Origin: Chania fonticola_B
Lineage (GTDB): Bacteria > Pseudomonadota > Gammaproteobacteria > Enterobacterales > Enterobacteriaceae
Assembly: GCF_048537545.1 (NCBI RefSeq)
Contig: NZ_CP183218.1
Reading direction: 5' to 3' (one strand)
Length of the DNA stretch: 64,000 nt
Shown: positions 8,470 through 21,356 of the stretch, in pieces
How the letters are laid out: each line of letters starts with the position of its first letter
How positions within the stretch are numbered: the first letter of the stretch is position 1
Notes under the pieces: generated by a model
Told to the model about the DNA's origin: nothing
Seen by the model: the letters and a program-made list of their open reading frames with translations, nothing else
The model's database searches: none
Made by a program: the position numbers and the translations under genes

Positions 8470-9399
8470 TTACTCGAGGGTAGGATTCATATGACGCAGA
8501 TCGAACGGCGTGATCTGGTAAACGTAGTAGTTCAACCAGTTGGAAAACAGCAGGTGACCATGGCTTCGCCATGAAGCTGCGGGGGGCAATTCGGGGTTGT
8601 CATCGGGGAAATAATTTAGCGGTACGGTAGGATTGAGGCCTGCATCGTTATCACGACAATACTCACCCGCTAGCGTCAGGGCGTCATATTCCGGATGCCC
8701 GGTGACAAAGGCCATGCGCTTATCCTTGGTAGCGAACAGATAGGCGCCAGCCAGTTCTGATTCAGCCAGGATATCCAGATCGGTGTACTGCCGCAGGATC
8801 TCGGTTGGGAAATCAGCATAGCGGGAGTGAGGAGCCAGGAAGGTTTCATCAAAACCTCGGGTCAGCAAGGCATGTTGGTGCAGCGTACGATGCTGGTACA
8901 CTCCGGAGAGCTTCACCTCACGCGTCTTCTTTGGAATGCCGTACAGGATGTTTAGCGCGGCCTGCACTGCCCAGCAGACAAACAGGGTTGAAGTCACATG
9001 ATCCTTGGCCCACTCGATCACTCGCTCGATCTGCGGCCAATAGGCAACATCACAGAAGTCCACCAGGCCCAGCGGAGCGCCGGTGACGATCAGCCCGTCA
9101 AAGTTCTCATTCTGGATATCTTCAAAGTTACAGTAGAAATTATTCAGGTGCTCCGTGGGCGTATTCTTCGACTCACGGCTATCGATGCGCAGTAGCTGAA
9201 TATCGATCTGCAATGGCGAGTTGGAAAGCAAACGCAGAAACTGGTTTTCCGTTTCGATCTTTTTCGGCATCAGGTTGAGGATAAGTACCTTTAACGGCCT
9301 GATTTCCTGTGTTTTTGCGCGTGAGGATGTCATGACAAACACGTTCTCATTACGCAAGAAATTGACCGCAGGTAACTCATCAGGAACACGAATCGGCAT
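8470..9399 (-). CDS. metA: Homoserine O-succinyltransferase
   Basis: Transfers succinyl from succinyl-CoA to homoserine, the first committed step of methionine synthesis. At 309 residues it has the E. coli length. Catalytic Cys142 lies in LFVCWAVQAALN, and His235 and Glu237 in VTGHPEYDAL. The N-terminus MPIRVPDELPAV and C-terminus DLRHMNPTLE are typical. It is transcribed toward aceB but has its own promoter with MetJ boxes. A lysine-rich segment LILNLMPKKIETENQF matches the family. Confidence 0.98.
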   Translation of the reverse strand: MPIRVPDELPAVNFLRNENVFVMTSSRAKTQEIRPLKVLILNLMPKKIETENQFLRLLSNSPLQIDIQLLRIDSRESKNTPTEHLNNFYCNFEDIQNENFDGLIVTGAPLGLVDFCDVAYWPQIERVIEWAKDHVTSTLFVCWAVQAALNILYGIPKKTREVKLSGVYQHRTLHQHALLTRGFDETFLAPHSRYADFPTEILRQYTDLDILAESELAGAYLFATKDKRMAFVTGHPEYDALTLAGEYCRDNDAGLNPTVPLNYFPDDNPELPPAASWRSHGHLLFSNWLNYYVYQITPFDLRHMNPTLE

Positions 9400-9423
9400 T
9401 GCTTAACCCTCACACATCCGTTT

Positions 9424-9477
9424 ATACGTTTAGACTTCTAGATGCCCGAAGATAGCGCTTTTTTAGCGTCATGTCGA
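9424..9477 (-). promoter_or_regulatory. metA promoter with tandem MetJ (met) boxes
   Basis: On the minus strand, -35 TCGACA (9472-9477) and -10 TATCTT (9449-9454) are spaced 17 bp. Just downstream are three consecutive 8-bp met boxes at 9424-9447. Read on the plus strand these are ATACGTTT, AGACTTCT and AGATGCCC, matching AGACGTCT at 6, 7 and 5 of 8 positions. The arrangement matches the E. coli metA promoter; MetJ with S-adenosylmethionine would repress. Confidence 0.8.
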
Positions 9478-9552
9478 GGATTCAACGGGAAGGTGAAAAT
9501 GTTTCATCGCCAGGCTGTCAGCCAGTATGGGGAATTTCAAACCGCACAAAAG

Positions 9553-9578
9553 CAAAAAGGCCATCCTTGCGGATGGCC
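9553..9578 (-). terminator. rRNA operon terminator
   Basis: On the minus strand an 8-bp stem GGCCATCC/GGATGGCC with a 4-base loop is followed by a T-rich tail, directly after the distal 5S gene. This is the expected strong intrinsic terminator of the rrn operon. Confidence 0.9.
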
Positions 9579-9592
9579 TCTTGGCTTAATTG

Positions 9593-9712
9593 ATGCTTGG
9601 CAGTGTCCTACTCTCGCATGGGGAGACCCCACACTACCATCGGCGCTACGGCGTTTCACTTCTGAGTTCGGCATGGGGTCAGGTGGGACCACCGCGCTAT
9701 TGCCGCCAAGCA
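9593..9712 (-). rRNA. rrf: 5S ribosomal RNA, distal copy
   Basis: 120-base 5S rRNA gene read on the minus strand, the second 5S gene of this operon. It lies after tRNA-Thr, the arrangement of E. coli rrnD. It is identical to the proximal copy (9850-9969) except for one compensatory pair in helix I. The terminal stem reads TGCTTGGCGG...CTGCCAAGCA instead of TGCCTGGCGG...CTGCCAGGCA. Boundaries come from alignment with E. coli 5S. Confidence 0.96.
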
Positions 9713-9762
9713 AATTCTTTTGATTCTTTTTTCTGCCGAACTTCTAAACCACTTAAATAAAG

Positions 9763-9838
9763 TGGTGCTGATACCCAGAGTCGAACTGGGGACCTCACCC
9801 TTACCAAGGGTGCGCTCTACCAACTGAGCCATATCAGC
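9763..9838 (-). tRNA. thrV: tRNA-Thr(GGT)
   Basis: 76 bases including an encoded CCA end. The minus strand folds into a cloverleaf with acceptor GCTGATA/TATCAGC, anticodon loop TTGGTAA (anticodon GGT, reading ACC) and T-arm GTTCGACTC. It lies between the two 5S genes, as thrV does in E. coli rrnD, and is probably processed from the rrn transcript. Confidence 0.97.
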
Positions 9839-9849
9839 ACGCTAATTTG

Positions 9850-9969
9850 ATGCCTGGCAGTGTCCTACTCTCGCATGGGGAGACCCCACACTACCATCGG
9901 CGCTACGGCGTTTCACTTCTGAGTTCGGCATGGGGTCAGGTGGGACCACCGCGCTATTGCCGCCAGGCA
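9850..9969 (-). rRNA. rrf: 5S ribosomal RNA, proximal copy
   Basis: 120-base 5S rRNA gene immediately downstream of the 23S gene on the minus strand. It matches E. coli 5S closely, with terminal stem TGCCTGGCGG...CTGCCAGGCA. Large-subunit component of the central protuberance. Confidence 0.97.
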
Positions 9970-10071
9970 AATTCGTTTCATTCCAACCGCTTCACTTTCG
10001 TGTCGCCATTGAAACCAATCTCGGAACTTCGCTGAAAATTGTCGTCTACTCTAAAACACCTTCGGTGTTGT

Positions 10072-12979
<2,908 letters not shown>

Positions 12980-13124
12980 TCACAACCCGAAGGTGTTTCT
13001 GTAAACAGAGACACTGTCGTGCTGTTTATTTGAGAGACTCTATGACAGGTTAATCCTTACCCCAATACTTCTACGGAGGGATAAGTTTCAGCTGTCATGT
13101 TTCAATTTTCAGCTTGTTCCAGAT

Positions 13125-13136
13125 TGTTAAAGAGCA
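13125..13136 (-). promoter_or_regulatory. boxA antitermination element, 16S-23S spacer
   Basis: TGCTCTTTAACA on the minus strand, upstream of the 23S gene, is the conserved rrn boxA bound by NusB/NusE for antitermination. A second copy lies in the 16S leader. Confidence 0.85.
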
Positions 13137-13221
13137 ATATCTTAAACACGACTCGCAAGAGTCATCTTTAAGATAATCAGTCACGAATGACCGGTGATAA
13201 TGTCTTTCACTCATTATCGGA

Positions 13222-13297
13222 TGGCGTCCCCAAGGGGATTCGAACCCCTGTTACAGCCGTGAAAGGGCAGTGTCCTAGGCCTCTAGACGATGGGGAC
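13222..13297 (-). tRNA. gltV: tRNA-Glu(TTC)
   Basis: 76 bases with encoded CCA, located in the 16S-23S spacer. Acceptor GTCCCCA/TGGGGAC, anticodon loop CTTTCAC with anticodon TTC, and T-arm GGTTCGAATCC. A single spacer tRNA-Glu marks this as a glt-type spacer like E. coli rrnB, C, E and G, not the Ile/Ala spacer of rrnD. Confidence 0.97.
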
Positions 13298-13502
13298 CCG
13301 AAATTTGCTTATCGAATCACTGATTCGATAATTTCGGGTAAAGGTGAGATTTTTCGTGAAAAATCGAGCGCCATTGTTGTTTGTCACTGCACTAGACAGT
13401 CACAAACTTCCCGGCACTTACCTATACCACAAGGTTTTGTTTGCTCATTACTTTTCATCAGACAATCTGTGTGGACACTGCACTCAACTGCATATCTTTA
13501 GG

Positions 13503-15043
<1,541 letters not shown>

Positions 15044-15209
15044 AAAGCTTGATTTGCTTCAACTCGTGAAGCGATGCTCGAAAATTAACTTTCGTAATCA
15101 TTCATTCGCATGAATGACTGCTTGGTCACTCTTCAAGACTTGATATTTTTTTGCTACCGAAGTAGCTGGATATCGTCTTGTGAGTGCCCACACAGATTGT
15201 CTGATAAAT

Positions 15210-15222
15210 TGTTAAAGAGCAG
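15210..15222 (-). promoter_or_regulatory. boxA antitermination element, 16S leader
   Basis: TGCTCTTTAACAA on the minus strand in the rrn leader between P2 and 16S. It is the conserved recruitment site for the rRNA antitermination complex. Confidence 0.85.
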
Positions 15223-15260
15223 TGAGTTACGCGCTTTCGCTTGCTAACTCGAGGTGGCGT

Positions 15261-15288
15261 ATATTACGCTTTCCTCTTTCAGAGTCAA
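15261..15288 (-). promoter_or_regulatory. rrn P2 promoter
   Basis: Minus strand -35 TTGACT (15283-15288) and -10 TAATAT (15261-15266), spaced 16 bp. It is closer to 16S than P1 and matches typical rrn P2 elements. Confidence 0.85.
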
Positions 15289-15366
15289 CCTTAATTTCAG
15301 GTTTTTTCTCTGCGACCCCCGGAGACTCTGTGAAGTTGTTCACATGTTCCGTGTCGATGGAGGCGC

Positions 15367-15394
15367 ATTATAGGGATCCCATTTTTTTCCACAA
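15367..15394 (-). promoter_or_regulatory. rrn P1 promoter
   Basis: Minus strand -35 TTGTGG (15389-15394) and -10 TATAAT (15367-15372), spaced 16 bp, followed by the GC-rich discriminator GCGCC. The 16-bp spacing and discriminator are hallmarks of growth-rate and ppGpp-controlled rrn P1 promoters. Confidence 0.9.
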
Positions 15395-15559
15395 CCCCTT
15401 TTTAGATCTTTTCTTACCGACTGCGCACTTTTCCGCCCTTTCGCACGGATCTTGCCCGATCAAGGTCGTTTTACCGACGATCCCCCGTGTTAACTGGTTG
15501 TAATTCCACCGTCAAAGTCTAGTATTGCCGGTAATAAGATCCTTATACGAGGCAATCCC

Positions 15560-16102
15560 ATGTCCAATTCAGTGCGTCCTTATCTGCATTACTCCCCTCA
15601 AATTGGCCAACGCGTCATGATCGATCCTTCCAGCGTAGTGATCGGCAACGTTGATCTGGCTGATGACGTCAGCGTTTGGCCCTTGGTTGCCATCCGCGGT
15701 GATGTCAACGCGGTAAAGATCGGCGCACGCAGTAATATCCAGGATGGCAGCATTCTGCATGTCACCCATCAATCCGATTATAATCCGGCGGGTTACCCTT
15801 TACTGATCGGCGAGGATGTCACCGTTGGGCATAAAGCCATGCTGCATGGTTGTACCATCGGTAATCGCGTTTTGGTGGGGATGGGCTCCATTCTGCTCGA
15901 CGGTGCCGTAATAGAAGATGATGTGATGATTGGTGCAGGTAGCCTGGTCGCACCCGGCAAGCATCTGGAAAGTGGCTACTTATATGTAGGCAGCCCTGCA
16001 CGCCGGGTTAGAGCCTTGACCCCGGCGGAACTGGAAGGGCTACGCTATTCGGCCAATAACTATGTACGTTGGAAAGACGAATATCTCAGTGAAGATATCT
16101 AA
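15560..16102 (+). CDS. yrdA: Gamma-carbonic-anhydrase-family protein YrdA
   Basis: Left-handed beta-helix protein of the gamma-carbonic anhydrase / hexapeptide acyltransferase superfamily, 180 residues (E. coli 184). Hexapeptide repeats run from about residue 15 to 145, for example VVIGNV, VGHKAMLHGCTIGN and LVGMGSILLDGAVIEDD. Metal-ligand histidines are apparent in HVTH, GHK and LHGC. A catalytic role is not settled for this family, so carbonic anhydrase activity is only possible. CGAGG lies upstream of the ATG. In E. coli, yrdA likewise abuts an rrn operon (rrnD). The small yrdB gene next to it in E. coli is absent here. Confidence 0.94.
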   Translation: MSNSVRPYLHYSPQIGQRVMIDPSSVVIGNVDLADDVSVWPLVAIRGDVNAVKIGARSNIQDGSILHVTHQSDYNPAGYPLLIGEDVTVGHKAMLHGCTIGNRVLVGMGSILLDGAVIEDDVMIGAGSLVAPGKHLESGYLYVGSPARRVRALTPAELEGLRYSANNYVRWKDEYLSEDI

Positions 16103-16104
16103 CT

Positions 16105-16131
16105 GCCCCGCCCTGCTTGCCAGAGCGGGGC
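16105..16131. terminator. Convergent terminator between yrdA and aroE
   Basis: Stem GCCCCGC (16105-16111) pairs with GCGGGGC (16125-16131) in the 33-bp gap between the converging stop codons. There is no long T-run. Confidence 0.5.
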
Positions 16132-16135
16132 CCCC

Positions 16136-16954
16136 TCACACCGCCATTTCCTGACGTAATTGCTGCAATACCGGTTCGATCTCCGGCATCACGCCATGCC
16201 ATAAAAAGAAAGCATGGGCAGCCTGCCCCACCAGCATGCCTAAACCGTCCGCATAATGTTGCGCCCCCAACTGCTGAGCCCAGGCCAGGAATGGGGTGCT
16301 GCCCTGTTGGTAGAACATGTCATAGCACCGGGTCGTGCTGTGGATAATACTGTCAGGCAGTGCCGGGATCTCCCCCTTGAATCCTGAAGCAGTCGCGTTG
16401 ATCACTAAATCAAAATGCTGTTGATCCAGCCGATCCAGCGGCAAGGCAGCGATCTCCCCCAGATGCCGGAACGCCGCTGCCAACTCCTCGGCACGGCTGA
16501 AGGTGCGGTTGGTCAACACCACTTCACAACCAAAAGAGAGCAATGGCAGGATCACGCCGCGCGCAGCACCACCGGCTCCAACCAGCAACACGCGGTCACT
16601 TGGCAGAATCAAACGTTGGCGTTCAAGATCAGACAGCAAACCGATACCGTCGGTGTTATCCCCCAGCAGCTTTCCATCGGGCAATACCTTTAGCGTATTC
16701 ACCGCACCGGCCATTGCCGCCCTTTCGCTAAGTTCGCTTGCTGCCTCATAGGCACATTCTTTAAAAGGGACGGTGACGTTGGCCCCTTGGCCACCAGCAG
16801 TAATAAACTGCTGCAAGGTGGGTACAAATCCGTCCAAAGGAGCTAGCACTGTGCCGTAGGGGTGTTCGATCCCGGTTTGCTGCGCAAACAGCGCGTGGAT
16901 GCGTGGGGATTTACTGTGAGCAATCGGGTTACCGAATACCGCGAACTTCTCCAT
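16136..16954 (-). CDS. aroE: Shikimate dehydrogenase
   Basis: NADPH-dependent reduction of 3-dehydroshikimate to shikimate in aromatic amino acid synthesis. At 272 residues it equals the E. coli length. Catalytic Lys65 (TVPFKE) and Asp102 (GDNTDG) are present. The NADP-binding glycine motif GAGGAARG lies at about 126-133, followed by TNRTFSRAEEL. First residues MEKFAVFGNPIAHSKSP are typical. It follows tsaC with an 11-bp gap and is likely the last gene of dprA-smg-yrdD-tsaC-aroE. Confidence 0.97.
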   Translation of the reverse strand: MEKFAVFGNPIAHSKSPRIHALFAQQTGIEHPYGTVLAPLDGFVPTLQQFITAGGQGANVTVPFKECAYEAASELSERAAMAGAVNTLKVLPDGKLLGDNTDGIGLLSDLERQRLILPSDRVLLVGAGGAARGVILPLLSFGCEVVLTNRTFSRAEELAAAFRHLGEIAALPLDRLDQQHFDLVINATASGFKGEIPALPDSIIHSTTRCYDMFYQQGSTPFLAWAQQLGAQHYADGLGMLVGQAAHAFFLWHGVMPEIEPVLQQLRQEMAV

Positions 16955-16965
16955 AGATCTAGCCT

Positions 16966-17535
16966 CTAGCCCTGACGGATCTGCTCACCGGTCAAAGCAT
17001 CTCTGATTTCAGAAGGGTTTAACCGGCCACCCACGTTACCTGCCAGCACCGGGAAAGCGTCACCAAACTGCTGTATCACTTCGGCTACGGTGCGGCACGG
17101 CTCCTCACCGCTTAAGTTGGCACTGGTTGACACCAGCGGCTTACCGAACTGGCGGCACAGCTGTTGCACCAAAGGATGATCGCTAACGCGCACGGCCAAC
17201 GAACTAAAGCGGCCTGTCAGCAGGGCTGGCGTTTGCGGTTTTGCCGGGATCACCCAGGTTACCGGGCCAGGCCAACTGGCAAAGATCGTGGCACGCTGCT
17301 GCTCGTTCAATGCGCCATCATCAATATACGGCGCTAGCTGAGCATAATCGGCAGCGATCAGGATCAAGCCTTTTTCCCAAGGACGTTGTTTCAAGGCCAA
17401 CAGCTGTCTGACGGCCTGTTCGCTATCTGGGTCACACCCCAGACCGAATACCGCTTCTGTTGGATAAGCGATTACCTGCTGGTTTTCCAGCGCGGCAATA
17501 ATAGGCGCGAATGCGGAAGTTTGTTCTGGGTTCAT
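16966..17535 (-). CDS. tsaC: Threonylcarbamoyl-AMP synthase
   Basis: Makes threonylcarbamoyl-AMP from threonine, bicarbonate and ATP for the universal t6A37 modification of ANN-decoding tRNAs. 189 residues, YrdC/Sua5 fold. Conserved blocks are IAYPTEAVFGLGCDPDS, LKQRP, WPGPVTWVIPA, SLAVRVSDHP and KPLVSTSANLSGE. The previous names were yrdC and rimN. Seven bases separate it from yrdD. Confidence 0.96.
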   Translation of the reverse strand: MNPEQTSAFAPIIAALENQQVIAYPTEAVFGLGCDPDSEQAVRQLLALKQRPWEKGLILIAADYAQLAPYIDDGALNEQQRATIFASWPGPVTWVIPAKPQTPALLTGRFSSLAVRVSDHPLVQQLCRQFGKPLVSTSANLSGEEPCRTVAEVIQQFGDAFPVLAGNVGGRLNPSEIRDALTGEQIRQG

Positions 17536-17542
17536 AGCTTGA

Positions 17543-18088
17543 TTATTCTGAGATAGCGACGGGTTTTCCGCACAGTTTACTGGCGCAGCAAAGCGTTGGG
17601 CCTTTTGCCGTGCGCTTTTCCATCAGTAATGGATAGTGGCAGTAAGCACACTCACCGGCGACGGGTTTAAAATTGAGTACAAACTGACATTCCGGATAGC
17701 GATCGCAGGAATGGAACACCTTGCCATAGCGAGATTTGCGCTGCAGCAGTTGGCCTTGGCCACACTGAGGGCAGGCGATGCTGGTTTCATCCGGTTTGTC
17801 GATCACTTCAGTATGATCGCAGTCGGGATAATGGCTGCAACCGATAAACATGCCATAACGTCCCTGGCGCAACACCAGCGTTGCCTGGCATTTCGGGCAT
17901 TGCTGGCCCTCCAGCACTTTGACGATATGGCCATCCGCCTGCGCTTTCAAAGGCCGGATATACTCGCACTGCGGATATTGAGAACAGCCGAGGAAGGGGC
18001 CGTGGCGACCACTGCGGATCACCAACTCGGCCCCGCATTCCGGACAGGGTTCATTTTGCCTCGCGGCAAAAATCGCTGGTTTTGTCAT
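17543..18088 (-). CDS. yrdD: Topoisomerase-type zinc-ribbon protein YrdD
   Basis: 181 residues made almost wholly of four zinc-ribbon units like those at the C-terminus of topoisomerase I. Cysteine pairs are at CPECG...CSQYPQC, CPKCQ...CSHYPDC, CPQCG...CDRYPEC and CAYCH...CASKLC. No topoisomerase catalytic domain is present. A DNA-binding role is inferred; the function is not established. Same position and length as E. coli YrdD (180). Confidence 0.94.
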   Translation of the reverse strand: MTKPAIFAARQNEPCPECGAELVIRSGRHGPFLGCSQYPQCEYIRPLKAQADGHIVKVLEGQQCPKCQATLVLRQGRYGMFIGCSHYPDCDHTEVIDKPDETSIACPQCGQGQLLQRKSRYGKVFHSCDRYPECQFVLNFKPVAGECAYCHYPLLMEKRTAKGPTLCCASKLCGKPVAISE

Positions 18089-18113
18089 AACGTCTTCTAT
18101 GCCTGTTACCTAC

Positions 18114-18587
18114 TCAGTGCAGGTAACCTTCGTTTACTTCAAATAACAGTTCTTCCATCTGCTGATAGGCGCTCTCATATCCGGGGATATTGAACAACAC
18201 CATCAGCACTACCCATTTCAGATCTTCGAGATCAAATTCCGTATTATCCAAAGCCATAACACGATCGATAACCATTTCACGGGTTTCGAGGTTCAATACC
18301 TGGATCTGTTCTAGGAACAGGAGAAAACCACGGCAACCGGCATCTAAACGCACGCTCTCTTCTTCGGTGTAGATCCGCATAGCCAGCGGATCGGCATCCA
18401 TAAAATAAGGGGCATTCTCGCCTTCCTGGAGGTCTGCAAGCTTTTCGAGCCAATTCAACGCGTTGAAGATATCATCACGATCAAATCCTGCTTCGGTAAG
18501 ATCGTCGGTCAAGGTATCCTGATCAACGTGCATCTCTGGCTCATTGTGGATATAGGTCTCAAACAAATACATGAGTACGTCGAACAT
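18114..18587 (-). CDS. smg: Smg family protein (DUF494)
   Basis: 157-residue acidic helical protein of the Smg/DUF494 family, found in gammaproteobacteria beside dprA. Recognised by MFDVLMYLFETYI at the start and LKWVVLMVLFNIPG near the end. Its biochemical role is unknown. The start overlaps the 3' end of dprA by 29 bp, implying co-transcription and possibly translational coupling. Confidence 0.93.
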   Translation of the reverse strand: MFDVLMYLFETYIHNEPEMHVDQDTLTDDLTEAGFDRDDIFNALNWLEKLADLQEGENAPYFMDADPLAMRIYTEEESVRLDAGCRGFLLFLEQIQVLNLETREMVIDRVMALDNTEFDLEDLKWVVLMVLFNIPGYESAYQQMEELLFEVNEGYLH

Positions 18588-19680
18588 GGCATGCCCTCCT
18601 TATTCGGACATAGCCGCCGGGTACAGCTGCGATCCAACCTGCTAACTCCAGATCGAGTAATTTGATTACTACCTCTGGCACAGGTTGGCCGGCACGTTCA
18701 GCGACGACGTCAACAGGTGTCACCTCATCTCCTACGTTAGCCAACACATCGGCAAATGGCAATTCAACTTCGGCCTCTGATGCAGAAATAGTTGTATTTT
18801 CGCTCACGGACAGCCATTGCAGACCACTTCCCAGCTGTTCTGCGATATCTTTTGGGCCGGTGACCAGGCTGGCCCCCTGCTGGATCAGCCAATGAGTTCC
18901 CTCGCTCATCGGGTTACCCAATGCTCCCGGCAGGGCAAACACTTCGCGCCCCTGTTCTAACGCATAGCGCGCGGTGATCAGCGACCCGCTACGCAATGAA
19001 GCCTCTATGACCACCACACCCGCGCTTAATCCACTAATAATACGGTTACGACGCGGGAAATGAGCCGCCAGCGGCAAATCGGTAGCCAGATGCTCGGAAA
19101 TCACCGCGCCACCCTGCTCAATGATTTGCTCCGCCAGCCGGCGATGGCGGCGTGGGTAGATATTTGCCAGACCGCTACCCAATACCGCAATGGTGACCCC
19201 TTCAGCCTCCAAAGTGGCACGGTGACAGATCCCGTCAATGCCAATCGCCAAGCCGCTGGTGATGGCGAAACCGCAATGCACCAACCCGCTGGCAAAGTAA
19301 CTGCCCCACTGCTCGCCATAGTGGCTGAACTGACGGCTACCCACCATAGCGATTTGCGGCTGTTGCAAAACCTCTATATCTCCCTGCACCATCAGTAATA
19401 ACGGCGCGTCATCGATATGCGCCAAGAGTTCGGGATACGCTGGCTCACCGTATCGCACCATCTGATTGCCCGGCTGCTCCAGCCAGTTGAGCGTTGCCTT
19501 GAGATATTGCCCATGCCCCCGCCGAAACTGCCTTTGCTGCTGGTCATTCAGCCCCAGGGGCTTAAGCAACCGATAAGGATCGCCGCCTTCGGCAATCAGG
19601 CGATCGATAATCTGGCTGGCCTGCGGGGCGTCGATCTTTGTCACCGCATGCATACGTAGAGCGATTTCTTCTGGCCGCAT
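18559..19680 (-). CDS. dprA: DNA processing protein DprA (Smf)
   Basis: Binds incoming single-stranded DNA and loads RecA in naturally competent bacteria. It is kept in enterobacteria, where its role is less clear. 373 residues (E. coli Smf 374). The Rossmann-like core carries VGSRQFSHYGEQWG, SGLAIGIDG, AVLGSG, NFP-type PRRNRIISGLS and EASLRSGSLITAR, followed by EQGREVFALPG. The C-terminal winged-helix domain ends GGYVRIRRACHVRRTHVFV. The N-terminal 100 residues are less conserved. GAGG precedes the ATG. Confidence 0.95.
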   Translation of the reverse strand: MRPEEIALRMHAVTKIDAPQASQIIDRLIAEGGDPYRLLKPLGLNDQQQRQFRRGHGQYLKATLNWLEQPGNQMVRYGEPAYPELLAHIDDAPLLLMVQGDIEVLQQPQIAMVGSRQFSHYGEQWGSYFASGLVHCGFAITSGLAIGIDGICHRATLEAEGVTIAVLGSGLANIYPRRHRRLAEQIIEQGGAVISEHLATDLPLAAHFPRRNRIISGLSAGVVVIEASLRSGSLITARYALEQGREVFALPGALGNPMSEGTHWLIQQGASLVTGPKDIAEQLGSGLQWLSVSENTTISASEAEVELPFADVLANVGDEVTPVDVVAERAGQPVPEVVIKLLDLELAGWIAAVPGGYVRIRRACHVRRTHVFV

Positions 19681-19812
19681 GGAGCATTCCCTCGCTGCAA
19701 TTAGGGGATTACCAATTCGTGCAATTGGTCTGGGATGCTGTCAATCAGGCCAAGAAATGTCTAGAATAGAAGCTAATCACTGTTCATCACTCGGATACAG
19801 ATCTTAAGATAT

Positions 19813-20322
19813 ATGTCAGTCTTGCAGGTATTACATTTCCCAGACGAGCGGCTACGCAAAATTGCGGCCCCGGTAAAAGAAGTCAATGCAGATATCCAGC
19901 GCATCGTGGATGATATGTTTGAAACCATGTACGCAGAGGAAGGCATTGGCCTGGCTGCGACACAGGTCGATATTCATCAGCGCATTATCGTCATCGACGT
20001 TTCTGAAAACCGCGATCAACGCCTGGTGTTGATCAACCCGGAACTGCTGGAAAAAAGCGGTGAAACCGGTATCGAAGAAGGCTGTCTTTCCATCCCTGAG
20101 CAACGCGCCTTGGTGCCACGCGCAGAGAAAGTGAAGATCCGCGCCCTCAATCGTGAAGGACAACCTTTTGAGCTTGAGGCCGATGACCTGCTGGCAATCT
20201 GTATCCAGCACGAAATGGATCATCTGGTTGGCAAACTGTTTGTCGATTACCTGTCGCCGTTGAAACGCCAACGTATCCGTCAGAAACTGGAAAAAATGGC
20301 CAAGCTTGAAGCTCGCGCCTAA
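19813..20322 (+). CDS. def: Peptide deformylase
   Basis: Fe(II) hydrolase removing the N-formyl group from nascent proteins at the ribosome exit. 169 residues, as in E. coli. All three motifs are present: GIGLAATQ (44-51), EGCLSIP with metal ligand Cys91, and QHEMDHL with ligands His133 and His137 and catalytic Glu134. fmt starts 17 bases downstream, giving the standard def-fmt pair. Divergent from dprA across 132 bp. Confidence 0.98.
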   Translation: MSVLQVLHFPDERLRKIAAPVKEVNADIQRIVDDMFETMYAEEGIGLAATQVDIHQRIIVIDVSENRDQRLVLINPELLEKSGETGIEEGCLSIPEQRALVPRAEKVKIRALNREGQPFELEADDLLAICIQHEMDHLVGKLFVDYLSPLKRQRIRQKLEKMAKLEARA

Positions 20323-20339
20323 CCGATCAGGAAATCAAC

Positions 20340-21284
20340 GTGTCTGACTCTTTACGGATTATTTTTGCCGGAACTCCAGACTTCGCAGCGCGTCACCTTG
20401 ACGCGCTGTTGTCATCTGGGCACCAGGTGGTCGGCGTCTTCACCCAGCCCGATCGCCCCGCAGGCCGCGGTAACAAACTGACGCCAAGCCCGGTCAAGGT
20501 GCTGGCCGAACAGCATCAAATCCCCATTTTCCAGCCTAAGTCACTGCGCCCGCAAGAGAATCAGCATCTGGTTGCCGACCTGAATGCGGACGTGATGGTG
20601 GTGGTAGCCTATGGCCTGATCCTGCCGAAAGCCGTGCTGGATATGCCTCGCCTGGGCTGTATCAACGTTCATGGTTCTCTGCTGCCACGCTGGCGCGGTG
20701 CGGCACCGATCCAACGCGCTTTGTGGGCTGGCGATAGCGAAACTGGCGTAACCATCATGCAAATGGACGTGGGTCTCGATACCGGCGACATGATGCACAA
20801 GATCGCTTGCTCGATCGAAGCCACGGATACCAGTGCCAGCCTGTACAACAAGCTGGCAGAACTGGGGCCACAAGGGCTGTTGATTACCTTGCAGCAATTG
20901 GCGGCGGGTACGGTGCAGCGAGAAGTTCAAGACGAAGCGCTGGTGACCTACGCAGAAAAGCTGAGCAAGGAAGAGGCACGCCTGGATTGGAGCCTTTCTG
21001 CCGAACAGTTGGAACGCTGTATTCGTGCTTTCAACCCTTGGCCAATCAGCTATTTCACCATCGACGATCAACCGGTGAAAGTCTGGCAGGCAACCGTGCT
21101 GGCGGAAACCGCCAACGCAGAACCGGGTACTATCGTGCACGCCGACAAGCACGGCATTCAGGTGGCTACCGCGCAAGGTATTCTCAACCTCACGCAGCTC
21201 CAGCCTGCTGGTAAAAAACCGATGTCGGCACAAGATTTACTGAATTCTCGCCGCGAATGGTTCACGCCGGGCAACCGGTTATAA
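20340..21284 (+). CDS. fmt: Methionyl-tRNA formyltransferase
   Basis: Transfers formyl from 10-formyl-tetrahydrofolate to initiator Met-tRNA. 314 residues. Catalytic residues are Asn109, His111 (NVHGSLLPRWRGAAPIQ) and Asp147 (QMDVGLDTGD). The folate-binding start reads RIIFAGTPDFA. Translation starts at GTG, in the same position relative to the core as the E. coli start. C-terminal OB-like tRNA-binding domain ends LLNSRREWFTPG. Confidence 0.97.
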   Translation: MSDSLRIIFAGTPDFAARHLDALLSSGHQVVGVFTQPDRPAGRGNKLTPSPVKVLAEQHQIPIFQPKSLRPQENQHLVADLNADVMVVVAYGLILPKAVLDMPRLGCINVHGSLLPRWRGAAPIQRALWAGDSETGVTIMQMDVGLDTGDMMHKIACSIEATDTSASLYNKLAELGPQGLLITLQQLAAGTVQREVQDEALVTYAEKLSKEEARLDWSLSAEQLERCIRAFNPWPISYFTIDDQPVKVWQATVLAETANAEPGTIVHADKHGIQVATAQGILNLTQLQPAGKKPMSAQDLLNSRREWFTPGNRL

Positions 21285-21356
21285 GCCACTCCCATTGCCC
21301 GGCCATTGTTGCCGGGCTGTTCGTTTCTTAATGCCGATCGTAATCCGCCTTAGCCT

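Larger units (their letters stand above)
15044..15559. other. rrn leader and promoter region, divergent from yrdA
   Basis: 516 bp without a protein gene. It contains the 16S leader with boxA, promoters P2 and P1, and an AT-rich stretch upstream of P1 (15395-15420) suited to an UP element. The yrdA promoter must lie to the right; no unambiguous -35/-10 pair was assigned for it. Confidence 0.7.

Noticed and set aside
9594..9969. Direct repeat of about 120 bp as a mobile or duplicated element
   Set aside because: It is the pair of 5S rRNA genes flanking tRNA-Thr.
20541..21233. 230-codon open frame antisense to fmt
   Set aside because: Fully opposite a well-conserved gene, no ribosome-binding site and no recognisable domain.
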